In this document: positions 23,501-34,487 of the stretch, piece by piece
Numbering within the stretch: the first letter of the stretch is position 1
Layout: each line of letters starts with the position of its first letter
Assembly (NCBI GenBank): GCA_030737835.1
Contig: JAUJYN010000026.1
Location: 1,512,395-1,576,394, forward strand
DNA: 64,000 nt
Source of the DNA: Acorus gramineus
Lineage: Eukaryota > Streptophyta > Magnoliopsida > Acorales > Acoraceae
Reading direction: 5' to 3'
Notes under the pieces: generated by a model
Database searches by the model: none
The model's input: only the letters and a program-made list of their open reading frames with translations
Told to the model about the DNA's origin: nothing
Made by a program: the position numbers and the translations under genes

Positions 23501-24003
23501 TCCATGGGTTTCCACCCATGTTTTCCTTGAAAGGAAATTGATTATGTATTGAACTGTAGTATGGTGATTGGTTTCCAGCCACTCACTGAGCTTGTAGCTC
23601 ACCCCTCGCATACTGTTTCTTTTCAGGGGCAGTGTTGGGCGTGGAGTTGGAGCTTTCCTGTGGCGTGGTCTTATGGGCGTGGAGCGTTCTGCCGGCGGGT
23701 GGCGAGTGCGAGGCTGTCAGCATTCCTAGAGTCATTTTATGCATTGTAAATCGTGCATGTGGCACATGTTGTATTTTCTTTGGTCTAGACTTGGCTCTCA
23801 CAGGACATTGATTGTGTATTCGGGTCTGTAATAATATTTTTGATATACAGACATTGTTTATATATTATGCTTCCGCTTTTCAGTCAGTTATCATTATCTT
23901 GCTTTGCCGCCTTGTGTATTGTTGTTGGAGTCTTTATTGACCTCAGGTATTGATAGCTGATATTTTATTATTGCCACGTCTCGGGGACGCCTGGGGCGTG
24001 ACA
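20522..24003 (+). mobile_element. Gypsy LTR, plus strand, 5'-truncated, probably solo
   Basis: It ends GGGGCGTGACA at 24003 and is followed directly by Tat RNase H sequence. CAGTT (20517-20521) and CAGTC (24004-24008) look like a diverged target duplication. The first approximately 40 bp of the LTR, including the TG, are missing. The leader, GC-rich core (about 21430-21960) and predicted intron (donor GT at 21312, acceptor AG at 22032-22033) resemble the 49951 LTR. From about 22850 it switches to the type seen at 58640-59860, so it is a mosaic. Confidence 0.8.
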
Positions 24004-24673
24004 CAGTCAATTCTGCGCTGTTGAGGGACGTTGACCGGGGGACAACGAGCAATCTACTATGCCAGTAAAGCGTTAAATGGGGCAGAAACCAGGTATTCCC
24101 GCATCGAGAAACTTGGGTTTGCCTTACTCATTTCTGCCAGCGTTAAATGGGGCAGAAACCAGGTATTCCCGCATCGAGAAACTTGAGTTTGCCTCACTCA
24201 TTTCTGCCCGAAAATTACGCCATTATTTTCAAGCCCATTCGATCCATGTCGTCACCAACTCGCCTCTCAAGGCCTTACTACGAAAGACAAATGTTGAAGG
24301 GCGATTGCTGAAGTGGGCAGTGGAGTTATCTGCTTTTGATATCCACATCATCCCATGAATATGATCAAAGGGCAGGTGGTTGCAGACATCATCGCCGACC
24401 TCATGCCTGTCGAGCAACAGGTCTTCACCATCTTCGACTTCAGGCCAGTTCCTTGGACATTCCATGTCGATTGGGCGTCCAATCGAAGAGGGGCAGGAGC
24501 AGGGTTGATCCTATGAAGTGAGGACGGATTTATGTTCGAACATGCGATCAAGCTTGGCTTCCACCAATGAAGCTGAATATGAGACCCTGATCGCACGTTT
24601 GGAGTTTGCTGTAGATCTCTCCGTGTGTAAATTAGTGATCTACAGTGATTCTCATCTTGTGGTTTGCTAGAGT
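24004..24673 (+). pseudogene. Tat RNase H region and start of second RNase H
   Basis: RNase H sequence (ISARKLRHYFQAHSIHV, TNSPLKALLRK, GRLLKWAVELSAFDI) is followed, after frame breaks, by WTFHVDWASNRRGAGAGLIL and a YSDSHLVV block. These are typical of the additional RNase H domain known from Tat elements. A 71-bp tandem duplication (24068-24208) damages the first RNase H. The insertion at 24674 splits the second RNase H, whose end is at 37642-37800. Confidence 0.75.
24068..24208 (+). repeat. 71-bp tandem duplication inside Tat RNase H
   Basis: AGCGTTAAATGGGGCAGAAA starts at 24068 and again at about 24139. The two copies differ at only a few positions, so the duplication is younger than most other damage in the element. 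Confidence 0.9.
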
Positions 24674-25220
24674 TGTTATACCTGTGTCATTTGGAGCTTT
24701 ATATTTTTCGATCGGAGTTGCTAAAATTTTGGTTTTTAGCTACATGCGGGAGTTGGAGTACTCTGATTGAAAATCTAACTGCATATTATGGGTCCTGGTA
24801 CCATTTTGTACTATCCATAAAAATTTCATCGAATTCTGGTAACGTTTTAAAAAATATACAGTTCCGAACTGTATCCGGGTTTTGAGTGTTCTTGGTTTGG
24901 TTGGTCGAATAGTGTTAGATATTTTGGTGAATATGGTGACCTTTGGTAACCTCACCCTGCTTGCTTAAGGGTTAAGCAACCTTTGGTTATTTTTGAGTGT
25001 TAGAGGGTGAGAAAAGGCTTAAGTTCACCCCCCTTTTCTTTCCTTCTCATCACCCCCTCAAGTGAGAAAAATCCCTCACTCTCTTACTCTCTCTCACTCT
25101 CGTCTCCCTCTCCCTCTCCCTCTCTGTTTTTTGTGTGTGTGTGTGTGTGTTTTTAAAGGAGGAAAAGAAGAAAAAGAAGCAGTAGAGAGAGTGAAAAAGG
25201 GTGAGTGTGTGTGTTGTTGT

Positions 25221-27115
25221 TGTCACGCCCCAGGGCGACCGTCCCCGAAACGCGGCAAGTGTATATATGATATCAGCAGTCTATACAGGAGGTCAATAAT
25301 ATACCCTAAACAACATCAATAATAACAACACTGAAAACAATGAGGCTGACATGATATATACACAAATAGCGGAAGCTAAAAGACTGAATCTGTAAATCAA
25401 AGACATATTACAGACTCGATACATAATCAACTGTCATGTGAGAGCCAATATATACAACGACATCCAAATATAATACAAACACGTGCCCAAGCGCGGAATA
25501 TAATACATACAATCAAAAGGGATGCTAATAGCCTCTAAAACTCGCGGGACGTGGCGCTGCTCCGCTACTGATGAAGTCACCGGGGAGCTCCTCCTCTAGA
25601 TCCGACTCAGATAACACTGGAGAATAATAATTATGCGAGGGGTGAGCCACACGCTCAGTGAATAGCACAACCCATGCATCACAGTTTATATTAACCACAA
25701 TAATCATTCAAGCCTCAAAGTGCCAAGAACTAAACAATCCAGTGGGTCGCTATCTCGCCGACCCACTACACCCTCACCCTCACCCCTCAATATGGTGACA
25801 TAAGATATTGGGACTGACTACACAAATCTAGCGGGTCGCTACATCGCCAACCCACTACACCCTCACCCTCACCCCTCAATATGGTGACATAGGATATTGG
25901 GACTGACTAGGCTGTTGGTCACCCTTGGTCCACCGATAGTCTCTCCTCCACTCCGTAGCCGCTTGGACACTCCCACATTCAGTACAGTCCGTCCCAAATC
26001 AGGAGGTGCCTACTGATGGGAGCCCTCTCACGGGACGGCCTATCTAACGCTGGGGCAGTCTCTACACGGATCCAACGAAGGAAACAGAACAGCCTATCCA
26101 TACGCATATGATCCACTCGGATCCGCCGACAACACATCTCAACAACTCTAATGTCATGAATTCTTCAGAATTCCTCCAGGGCGCATAACCAAGATGCGGG
26201 GAACATATAATACAATTACAAGGATATAATATTATTGGGAAAAGAAACCTTGAGAGGGCAGCATGAGGTCCCGATATAGGACATCCCGACAACCAAACAA
26301 GGAACACGGAGTACCCTAGCCCGGGTCTCAATGTTGACCTCGCAAGGCCCCTCCCTATAATATTATCTAAGACATGCTAATAATCATATGCTAGCATTTA
26401 ATTTAATAAATTAAACTAGTTGGACATATGCATGGTCGAGGCTTCCTAGCATGAGAACAGGGTAACAGGATGCATGGCTCTTACACATATCCTAAGGGTG
26501 CAAGTCCCTAACATACACGGTCTAGGGTAGCATGCATACTACATTTTAATCATGCTTGCATGGATTACACATTACACAAGTTAATATTAACCATGGTGCC
26601 CCAGGGGAGGACGGTATACGCCCAAGTGCATATAGCGCCTCCCTACTGGGTTGGATTGTCCCACTCACCGATAGCCGGGTCGTCTCGCGACCGTCTGTCA
26701 GAATCTGCAAAATAGGGTAATCAATTCGGTGAGTAAAATACACAAATACACCAAAAATACTCTAAAAATACACAACACTCGGGCAAACGTACATACGGCC
26801 TGTACGCACGCGAGCCCGAGCACCCCGGCTCACTCGACCCCCCGGGCAGCCGTACGCACGCCCCCGGGCAGCCGTACGCAGGGCCATACCAAAAATTCTG
26901 AAACGTTACTAGAATCCGATGAAATTTTCGTGAGTGGCTTGGAATGGCACCAGGACACATAATATGCAGTTAGATTTTCAATCGGAGCCCTCAAACTCAG
27001 GGTGATAGCTAAAAGCCCAAAATTTTAGCGGTTCCGATTGAAAAATGAAAAAACCCGAAAACTGCCAGAATGTCCCAACGGTTACTAGAAGGTTAAAAGT
27101 GACACATATATAACA
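25221..27115 (-). mobile_element. Solo gypsy LTR, minus strand, internally deleted (TSD GTTGT)
   Basis: It starts TGTCACGCCCCAGGGCG and ends ATATAACA, flanked by GTTGT at 25216-25220 and 27116-27120. It is only 1.9 kb because the GC-rich core and leader are missing: GGGCCATACC at about 26885 is joined straight to AAAAATTCTGAAACG. The G-rich/hairpin module occurs twice (about 25735-25810 and 25825-25920). Confidence 0.88.
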
Positions 27116-28552
27116 GTTGTTGTTGTAGTTGTTGTTGTTTCTCTTCTCTCTATGTCCCTCTCATTCCCCCTTCACACCCCTGTTTTCAGCGATGAAGGGC
27201 TTGAGGAGATGCTGATGAGGTGGTGGTAGTGGTGGTTGAGGTGGTCGTGGGTGTGTCGAGAACCCCGCATCTCCCCATTTCCCTCCCCCTCTTTTGGTAA
27301 GGCAGATCTCTGTCTTGTAAAGATATCTGTGTAACTAGTAAGTAGAGGCATATTTTTGGGTTTGTGTCTTCATGTGATATGATCATCTATGTGTCTAGTT
27401 GTTATATATGAAATTTAGGGTCATTATGATATCTGTGTTGTATGTTAGAACCTGTTTTACATGGCCTGTCCAGATTCGCGTGGGAATTGACCTGCTTCTG
27501 GAAATAATTTATTTTGGGCTTGTAGAAGCAAGATTAAGTTATAATGTTATCATGGATTATGATCCCAACAAGTTAGAGAATGTGTATGATTTATTTCATA
27601 ATTTTTGGATGTGTATTTGACGCCGTGGAGATCAATTAGTAGGGCTGGTTGCAGCAAGTTTAGCAGTTTTGCTCGATTGTGTGTCAAGGAGTTGTTATGC
27701 ATGTTGTGGAAAGTTTCAGGAGTTAGGGTCTTCATGAAGTAGGCTTATATGTGTGTCACGAGGTTCCATATTTTTATTGTGGATCATTGGTTGTGTTTTG
27801 CAGCTCTCGTAGACCGGACGTGTGGCAATCCAGGTATCGGTGAGTAGTTTGATCCAACCCTTCTGGAAGCATTGGATGCACATAGACATGCATCGCGCAT
27901 CCGTTGGGCACCCTGACTATACTACTTATTTAGATAAGTAGAATGGTCATGTCTAACCCATAATATGCTAGATATTTGCATGCTACGTTAGTTAGCTCGT
28001 ATATTGTGTAGAACCTCCTATTCTATCATATACTTGCCTATGTATCATATTCATGTCAGAATTATTATGTTGCATGCGCCCTTCGTGCATGGGCATGCGT
28101 GATGTGTGTTAATATGAATGTATAGAATATGCATGCCTTAGGTAGTCTCTTTTTATAGTATTACCTCCCTATGTTAGTAATATCTAGCCTGATTAAATGT
28201 GTGTTAATAACCGGGTGCATACTTAATATTCCCTGATTATAAGACTAGAGGACGTGGTATGGTTGTTGCACTCATCTTGTTGGGAAAAAGCTATGACCAA
28301 CTTCCGAAGAGGATGAGACTTTCTCTTTCTCTCGCCCTCTCTTTTTGCGTAAACTGAGTAAGTAGATGTGGCTCCTACTTGACTCAGGTCCGCTTGGGAT
28401 TATCGGCATGCACCGGTTGGTGCGCGAGATTGCGCTTAACCCTTCCCTCTTAAGTTGGTGATACCCAACGCATATTAGGGTAATGCTTGTATGCGTGCAT
28501 GCATATTATTTTAGGCCATGCCTAGTATGTATGTTATATATATATATATATA

Positions 28553-29118
28553 GAGTAACGATATGCTGCGGACGTGCGGACGAGGTCGCCGTGCGGATCT
28601 AATCTCGACCGTCCGATCGAGCACGATCGGACGGTCCAAAAAAAAAAAAAAAAAAATTCACTCGACGACTCTCTCTCTCGCGACTCTCTCTCTCTCTCTG
28701 ACTCTGTCTCCCCTCTCTCGAAAAAAAAAAACACGGACGACCTCTCTCTCGCGACTCTCTCTCTCTCTCTCTAACTCTCTCTCCCTCTCTCGACTCTCTC
28801 TCGACTCTGTCTCCCTCTCTCGACTCTCTTTGCCGGCGACCATCGGCGAGCACCCGCGACCACCCGCGACACCCGCGAGCATCGGCGACCACCCGCGAGC
28901 ATCGGCGACCACCCGCGACCATCGGCGAGGTTGAGCTCTCTGTCTCTCTCTCTCTCTCTCTCTCTATGATTAGGGTTTTTATCTAGGGTTTGTGATGTTT
29001 AGGGTTTCATCCTTTAGGGTTTGTGATGATTGGGTGTTTTTTTATCTAGGGTTTTTGGTGATTGGGGTTTTTCATCTAGGGTTTGTGATGATTGGGGATT
29101 TTTTATGTCTTGAAAAAA
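28553..29118. repeat. Left terminal inverted repeat of the MULE
   Basis: The order from the outside is a 75-bp GC-rich end (GCTGCGGACGTGCGGACGAG..), an A run, CT-rich repeats (28665-28830), a CATCGGCGA/CACCCGCGA minisatellite (about 28838-28928), and then five or six telobox-like AGGGTTT motifs (28970-29090). It ends ATTTTTTATGTCTTGAAAAA. It probably contains the promoter of the GRF gene. Confidence 0.88.
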
Positions 29119-29858
29119 TATTTTTATCTTGATTGGGGATAATGGTAATAGATTATTTTTTTCTATCTTGATCTGTACTTGAATAATCATTTGGATATTG
29201 TTATTTTTGATAGGCTTGTTGTATTTGACGATAATCCATTCATGTTTCAAAACATTAAGAATTTACTAGTGATAATATTACTTTTCTTGAAAGTGTTTTA
29301 AATTTGATCTAAATATGACATTGTTCTTCCTATCTATTATGAAGGGCCTACCACTTTGCATTAAAAAAAAATAGCTTGTTACATTTTCTAATTGGACTCA
29401 TCACTATTTTTACTTTGCATTAAATAGCTTCTTGTTTCATTTTCTAATTAGACTCATCACTAATTTTTTTCATGCTCGGGGCATCTTAATTATTTTTTTT
29501 CTTGTGAATTTAATTTTTGGATATTAGTTGACATTTTGAAAATTCTGGCATAGTTTTATTGGGATTTTTTCCAATCGATAAGAAATGTTCTGGATATTAG
29601 ATCATTACTGCCCTGTTTTGTTGGTGGTATTCTATGCTAGATTTTGATTTCTTTCTGGATTAGATTTTGATTTTGATTTTAGAATTTGATTTCTTATCAG
29701 CAACACTTATGGCTCAAGGTAGACATACTTTATGTGTGGGGGCACTAAAAGCTTTTAATTCAGATAATGTGCTTATATTTCTTTATTATGTTATTATGCT
29801 TATACATAAAGTCGTTTTTTTCAGTTCCTACTGTGCAATTCGTTACCTATCATAGAAC

Positions 29859-30302
29859 ATGTCTGAAATGGCATCATCAAGCAACAAATATTCCTCCACA
29901 AACAAGGCTTGTGAACTGAGTTTCAAAAATAGAGTTTGCTATTGTCGGTGTAAAGCAGCCATAAAATGTTCTGAGTCTGATAAGAATCCAGATAAATTAT
30001 ACTACACTTGTATGGGATTAAATGAGAGAAAATGTAAATTTTTTGAATGGGTGTATCCGTATAATGGTGTGGAATATGCAAACAAGCATGGTGAAGCTCT
30101 ATCAATTCAAGAAGAATCATCAAGACAAGAGGTGGGAATTTCTTCTAATCAGTTTTCAAAACTGCAAAGCGAACTTGTGGAGCTCAAGACTGCCCAAGTT
30201 TTAATGAAGTCGGCTATAGAGGATATAAGGAGCATAATAAAACTTGTGTTTTTATTCTTACTTGTTGTAATTTGTGCAATTTTATTTAGAACAAATGTGT
30301 AA
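29859..30302 (+). CDS. GRF-type zinc finger protein with C-terminal membrane anchor (MULE second gene)
   Basis: It is 147 residues. A GRF zinc finger spans about residues 26-66: Cys cluster CYCRC (27-31), then NPDKLYYTC (43-51) and CKFFEW (59-64), the pattern C-x-C ... N-P-x(2)-x-Y-Y-x-C ... C-x-F-F-x-W. A probable coiled coil follows (about 97-125), then one hydrophobic segment (about 128-143, LVFLFLLVVICAILF). GRF fingers in other proteins bind nucleic acid; the role here is unknown. It is read from the left TIR, convergent with the transposase. A possible 3' splice site (TTTTTTCAG) ends at about 29824, just upstream of the ATG, so a 5' UTR intron is possible. Similar short GRF proteins are common in plant genomes. 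I infer this one is a transposon gene, possibly functionally analogous to MuDR's second gene. Confidence 0.8.
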   Translation: MSEMASSSNKYSSTNKACELSFKNRVCYCRCKAAIKCSESDKNPDKLYYTCMGLNERKCKFFEWVYPYNGVEYANKHGEALSIQEESSRQEVGISSNQFSKLQSELVELKTAQVLMKSAIEDIRSIIKLVFLFLLVVICAILFRTNV

Positions 30303-30743
30303 CTTTTATTCATATTGTAATCATTTTGAATATTAGTTTAGATTATGCAATGTTGTGGGTTCTGATCTTGTACTGAAACTTGATGGTTCAAATTATGTAA
30401 TTAATAGAAGGTGTTAAGTAGATTATGTAATGAATGGATGGTGTTGTGTTGGTTTTGATTTTGTCATTCAAGTAAGCTTTGTTATTCATTGATACCTTAG
30501 CCATGCTTTCATTTTCAGTGTTTTGGTTCTTTATATTATATTATATTGTTTCCACATATTTGCTCTGAGAGCTGAAACAATGGTGGGGGATTGGAAAATG
30601 TATGTTCAAAGACTAAATGGAATGAGTTCAAAGCATGTTTTGATACTGCCAAGGACTGCGCAGATAAACCCAGAATTAAATTGGGATGAAAAATAAATAA
30701 ATGAGTTCAAAACATTGTCATTCTTGCTAATCACTACCATTAC
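30303..30743. other. MULE spacer
   Basis: AT-rich non-coding sequence downstream of the GRF gene, presumably its 3' UTR and terminator. Short repeats of ATTATGTAAT..GATGGTGTT occur at about 30340-30450. Confidence 0.5.
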
Positions 30744-31055
30744 ATGAGTTCAAAGCAGAAAGAACAATGGCAGCAGCAGAAGCAATAGCAGCAACAATAG
30801 CAGCAGGAGCAAGGGCAGCAGGTGCAGCAGCTCCAGTTGCAGCACCACAAGAAGCAGGAGCTGATCACGTCTTTTGATAGTAACATGATGTTTTCTTTCA
30901 TCAGGGACAACAGGTTACTTGTTGTGCCAGATCCCATAGTTGTGGATCTTAGTCGGGTTCTTCTCAAATATCTAAACAAACAGAATGGGAGGAGAAAATG
31001 GAAAAGCATGCAATCAATTTTCACAATGTGTCAATGTGTAAAGGACCTAAACTGA
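30744..31055 (+). other. Gln-rich degenerate frame of unknown origin
   Basis: From an ATG at 30744 the frame reads MSSKQKEQWQQQKQ, has two in-frame TAGs (about 30786 and 30798) inside a CAG/CAA tract, and then continues openly for about 85 codons (Q-rich, then FDSNMMFSFIRDNRLLVVPD.. to the stop at 31055). I do not recognise the protein. It may be a captured host-gene fragment, a decayed third gene of the element, or chance reading through a CAG repeat. Confidence 0.3.
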
Positions 31056-32321
31056 TTGTAAAAATAAACTCAAGTAAACATGAATCGACAGGACCTTTCT
31101 CCCAAAAATAAACGACAAGACAATTTGGAAATATTTACCAGTACCATTAAATTCAGACCAGCAGATGATGATCACTTTTGAAATACACAGATAAAAATAC
31201 ATATTCATAATTTCATATCACTTTTATGTATTCATCAGCCTCCCAAATACCTCATGAACATGTCAGGTTATCATATATTGGGACCACCTTACATATGAAG
31301 CCTACGTCCTAGAGGTGAACCACCTGTGAGAATAAATGACTGGCTCCAAGAATTGCTGCCTAGTTTTTCATTCATTGAAGAAAACAAAACAATGCTGCAA
31401 ACAGTAAGCACAAAATCCTGTGTCTTAAGGGCTAACAGAACAATCCAAAAAGTCATAACTTCAACCTAGTGAAGCACATCAATTAAACCATGCCTGGTTC
31501 CCAAATTCAAGGACATAAAGTAAGTACCCCTAAGGGGCCGTTAATGCACACGAATGACTGACTTGTACAATGCTCATCATCTTAAAGGGTGTCAATGCCA
31601 GAACAATTAAAGAAATGGCTACTCTCCATGCCCCAACAAACCAAAACTCAAAAAGTCAATTAGATTTCAAGCACAAAGGTGAAACCAACTGACACTACAT
31701 AGATTCTAGAGTCCAAGGTTCTTTTTCCCTGACATTCAAACCAGCGAGAGCAGGAGGAGCAGGAGCATCAGCAGCAGGAGCAGCAGCAGCAGCAGGAGGA
31801 GCAGCAGGAGGAGCACTATGAGGAGGAGCTGCAGCAGCAGCAGCAGCAGGAGCACTAGGAGCAGGAGCAACATGAAAATGAAAATTTGTACAAGCATCAA
31901 TGCAGGGAGTCATGTTTTGTTCAAGTTTGTAACGAATACAAGAAATTCACTTAAGCCAACGGAGAGAATACATTGTTGATCAGGTAACAAATTATACCTT
32001 GTGCTTTGCCACCTTAAGATCCATCTCCACAATCGATGGATACCCAACGAGTACCTCGAACGATCAGACTCAGACCTTGTTACTCTAGACCATAAGAAGC
32101 AAGTTACAATTCAAATAAAAAAAACATACACAATATTTTCAAATAGCAAAAATGATTGAAATCAATAGTTTGTAGGTACCTCACAAAATGGCGGAATTTT
32201 GGGTGTCTCTATATACCGAGGATTCTTATTGTGTGTTTCGTGCTAACCTGAAAAATATCAATTGTATCAACAAATTTAAAAAAACATATATCAATCTTAA
32301 TAGAGAGTGTTTAATTTAATC
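31056..32321. other. MULE central spacer with CAG/GAG repeat
   Basis: It lies between the converging 3' ends. 31738-31870 is a GCAGGA/CAG repeat that reads Q/E-rich on the plus strand and Ala/Pro-rich on the minus strand. Neither reading shows a domain. The remainder is AT-rich without a recognisable gene and probably contains the transposase 3' UTR. Confidence 0.5.
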
Positions 32322-34487
32322 TTACATTTCTTTCAACATCGGACAACTCCTTTTGTTATGCTTCTCTTTCTTGCCACACATGCTACACGTTCTCCTTTGC
32401 TTTTCCTTCTCCTCCATTGCTAATTCCATTCCCCCCTTCAACCTTTTTCCACTTCCTTTGGTCTTCGAAATGTTTGGAGGTCGGACATCTATGGAGGAAG
32501 GGATTGACATCGTGTTCCATGTTGTTGGATCATTGCTACCACACGCACTAAGTGATTCTTTCTCTTTTTGAAGAGAATACACGAACTCCTTTGCTTTGTT
32601 GTATACTTCAGAAGGGGCATTGTTCAAACAATTAGCAAATGCACGTACAAGCTCAATGTTTCTTCCCCCTAAATGTGTGCTTTGGCTTTCTCGAAGCTCC
32701 ACGCCATCAAAATCAAACACACACTTATCTTTGGCTATCATTGTCCAACGCTGGAGAATAAGATATTCAGGCAACTCATCAATGAAATCATTTCTCAACA
32801 CAACAAGCATATGTGCACATGGAATTCCTTCGCTCTCAAATTTTTTACACGTGCAAAGAAGTGTATCATTTGATGGATCATGTATAACTTCATGCGTTCT
32901 ACTGATTTCCCCCAATCTTTTGACAACATGCACCTCTGGAGGGCCAAAAGATTTTGACCCATACTTCAAAGAGGCTTGAACCTCTTCTTGAAAAATATGG
33001 AAGACTTCTTTGGTGTACCTTTTCGACATTTGCATTTCAATGGAAAGGGGAGTAACGAGATCGGGAGTTTTATAAAGTGACTCATGATCTGCAACTAATT
33101 CATTATACCTCTGACGTTCAAGTGCCCTTTGTAGATGATGAGCAAACTCGACCAAACTGTCTTTCTTATTCAAGAACCTATCGAAAAATGCATTCTGACT
33201 CTCACCACGCTGAGTACTTCTCATCCCTGCCATGAAAATGTGATTAAGAAATGCTGGGATCCACTTCTCACGATTCCTGTACTGTTTAGATAACCATTCA
33301 TTAGAATTCAAGGAAAATTGTGTTATTATTTGCTTCCATGCCTCCTCAAATTCCTCAGGAGTCTCTGACCCAAAAATACATTTCTTGAAAGACATCAGAA
33401 AATCGGATCTGCAAGACAATGCACCCACTTTTTCTGGTAACTTCTTCATTATGTGCCAAATGCAAAACCGATGACAGGTATCTGGTAGCATTCTCGCAAT
33501 TGCAGCAGCCATAGCAGGGTCTTCATCTGTAATAATAGCCTTCGGTGCACATCTTCCCATTGCATCTTGCCATTTTGTAAACAACCACACAAATGACTCA
33601 GTTCTTTCATCTTTCAAGATTCCACAACCAAGAGAAATGGACTGAAAATGATGATTAACTCCGGTGAATGGTGCAAAAATTAAGGAATATTGGTTGGTTT
33701 CATAAGTTGTGTCAAACACAACTACATCACCAAAGTGACCATAAGCCTTCCTTGCACCACCATCTGCCCAAAAACAGTGTGTGAGCCGATTATCTTCGTC
33801 CACCTCATATGCAAAATAAAAAGAATGATTCATTTCAGCTTTTTCTTTAAAAGAATTAATAAACATCTGAGCATCATATTCTCTTATTTCATTCTGAATT
33901 CTTCCTTGGTAGTTTCGGATATCTCTTTCCGTACAACCAACTCTGTCATATCCTCCTGAATCCATCCCCAATATGGTCATCGTCTGTGAAGGGCCAACAT
34001 TTGCTTCTCGAAAGGAATGAATCAAGGATTTTTGAGTACCGGTAACCTCTCTATGGGACCTCAGAAGATGTGTTTTACGAGGCGTTGATAATACATGAAC
34101 ATGACCCTCAAAAAAATCATGTACTATCCATTTCCCATCTTCAGTTTTCCAAAATTGTATTCTGGCCTTACACCCCACTCTTATATGTCCTCTATTTCTT
34201 ATTCTGATTTGTTTATCAACATCTGTGTTTTTGAATCCTTCTTTTGCACAAACCATATCTCTTTTAATCAACTCTTCTGTGCCCTTACGATACTTAGTAG
34301 TGGATTTCCGAACTCCAAATCCTGCTACTCTAGCATAAGAGGTATAAAATTTCTCTCCATCCTCAACTGTGTCAAAACACATTCCAATAACTGGTTTTAC
34401 GTTATCATCAGTATCTGGAATCCAAACCCCCTGTTCCTCAAATATCTGCTCAAAACTTTCAACTTCCTCTCCCACATTAATGCTCAT
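32322..34487 (-). CDS. FAR1/FHY3-type MULE transposase, intact, 721 residues
   Basis: A single uninterrupted exon. Domains: FAR1 DNA-binding region of the WRKY-GCM1 fold at about residues 36-135 (C80, C106, H129/H131 as candidate zinc ligands); MULE transposase core at about 250-350 with VVVFDTTY (D259) and IITDEDPAM (D321), and a candidate third acidic residue E429 in RGESQNAFFDRF; SWIM zinc finger CTCKKFESEGIPCAHM (C545, C547, C557, H559); and a C-terminal Cys-His knuckle C701-x2-C704-x5-H710-x4-C715. It would bind the TIRs and cut and rejoin the element. The length and domain order match both FRS genes and Jittery/FAR1-type transposases. Its position between matching TIRs argues for a transposase rather than a domesticated FRS regulator. 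The start at 34487 gives a short acidic leader before the FAR1 domain. Confidence 0.92.
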   Translation of the reverse strand: MSINVGEEVESFEQIFEEQGVWIPDTDDNVKPVIGMCFDTVEDGEKFYTSYARVAGFGVRKSTTKYRKGTEELIKRDMVCAKEGFKNTDVDKQIRIRNRGHIRVGCKARIQFWKTEDGKWIVHDFFEGHVHVLSTPRKTHLLRSHREVTGTQKSLIHSFREANVGPSQTMTILGMDSGGYDRVGCTERDIRNYQGRIQNEIREYDAQMFINSFKEKAEMNHSFYFAYEVDEDNRLTHCFWADGGARKAYGHFGDVVVFDTTYETNQYSLIFAPFTGVNHHFQSISLGCGILKDERTESFVWLFTKWQDAMGRCAPKAIITDEDPAMAAAIARMLPDTCHRFCIWHIMKKLPEKVGALSCRSDFLMSFKKCIFGSETPEEFEEAWKQIITQFSLNSNEWLSKQYRNREKWIPAFLNHIFMAGMRSTQRGESQNAFFDRFLNKKDSLVEFAHHLQRALERQRYNELVADHESLYKTPDLVTPLSIEMQMSKRYTKEVFHIFQEEVQASLKYGSKSFGPPEVHVVKRLGEISRTHEVIHDPSNDTLLCTCKKFESEGIPCAHMLVVLRNDFIDELPEYLILQRWTMIAKDKCVFDFDGVELRESQSTHLGGRNIELVRAFANCLNNAPSEVYNKAKEFVYSLQKEKESLSACGSNDPTTWNTMSIPSSIDVRPPNISKTKGSGKRLKGGMELAMEEKEKQRRTCSMCGKKEKHNKRSCPMLKEM

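Noticed and set aside
28534..28934. Ser/Leu-rich and Arg/Glu-rich frames in the MULE TIR (and 35639-36057)
   Set aside because: Translations of CT/GA microsatellite and the CGGCGA minisatellite, present on both strands.
31695..31913. Ala/Pro-rich minus-strand gene in the MULE
   Set aside because: Created by a GCAGGA/CAG repeat; no domain, and the opposite strand reads equally open as Q/E-rich.
32322..34487. Calling the FAR1-type gene a host FRS transcription factor
   Set aside because: It sits between long matching terminal inverted repeats with a second transposon-like gene, so element transposase is the simpler reading.
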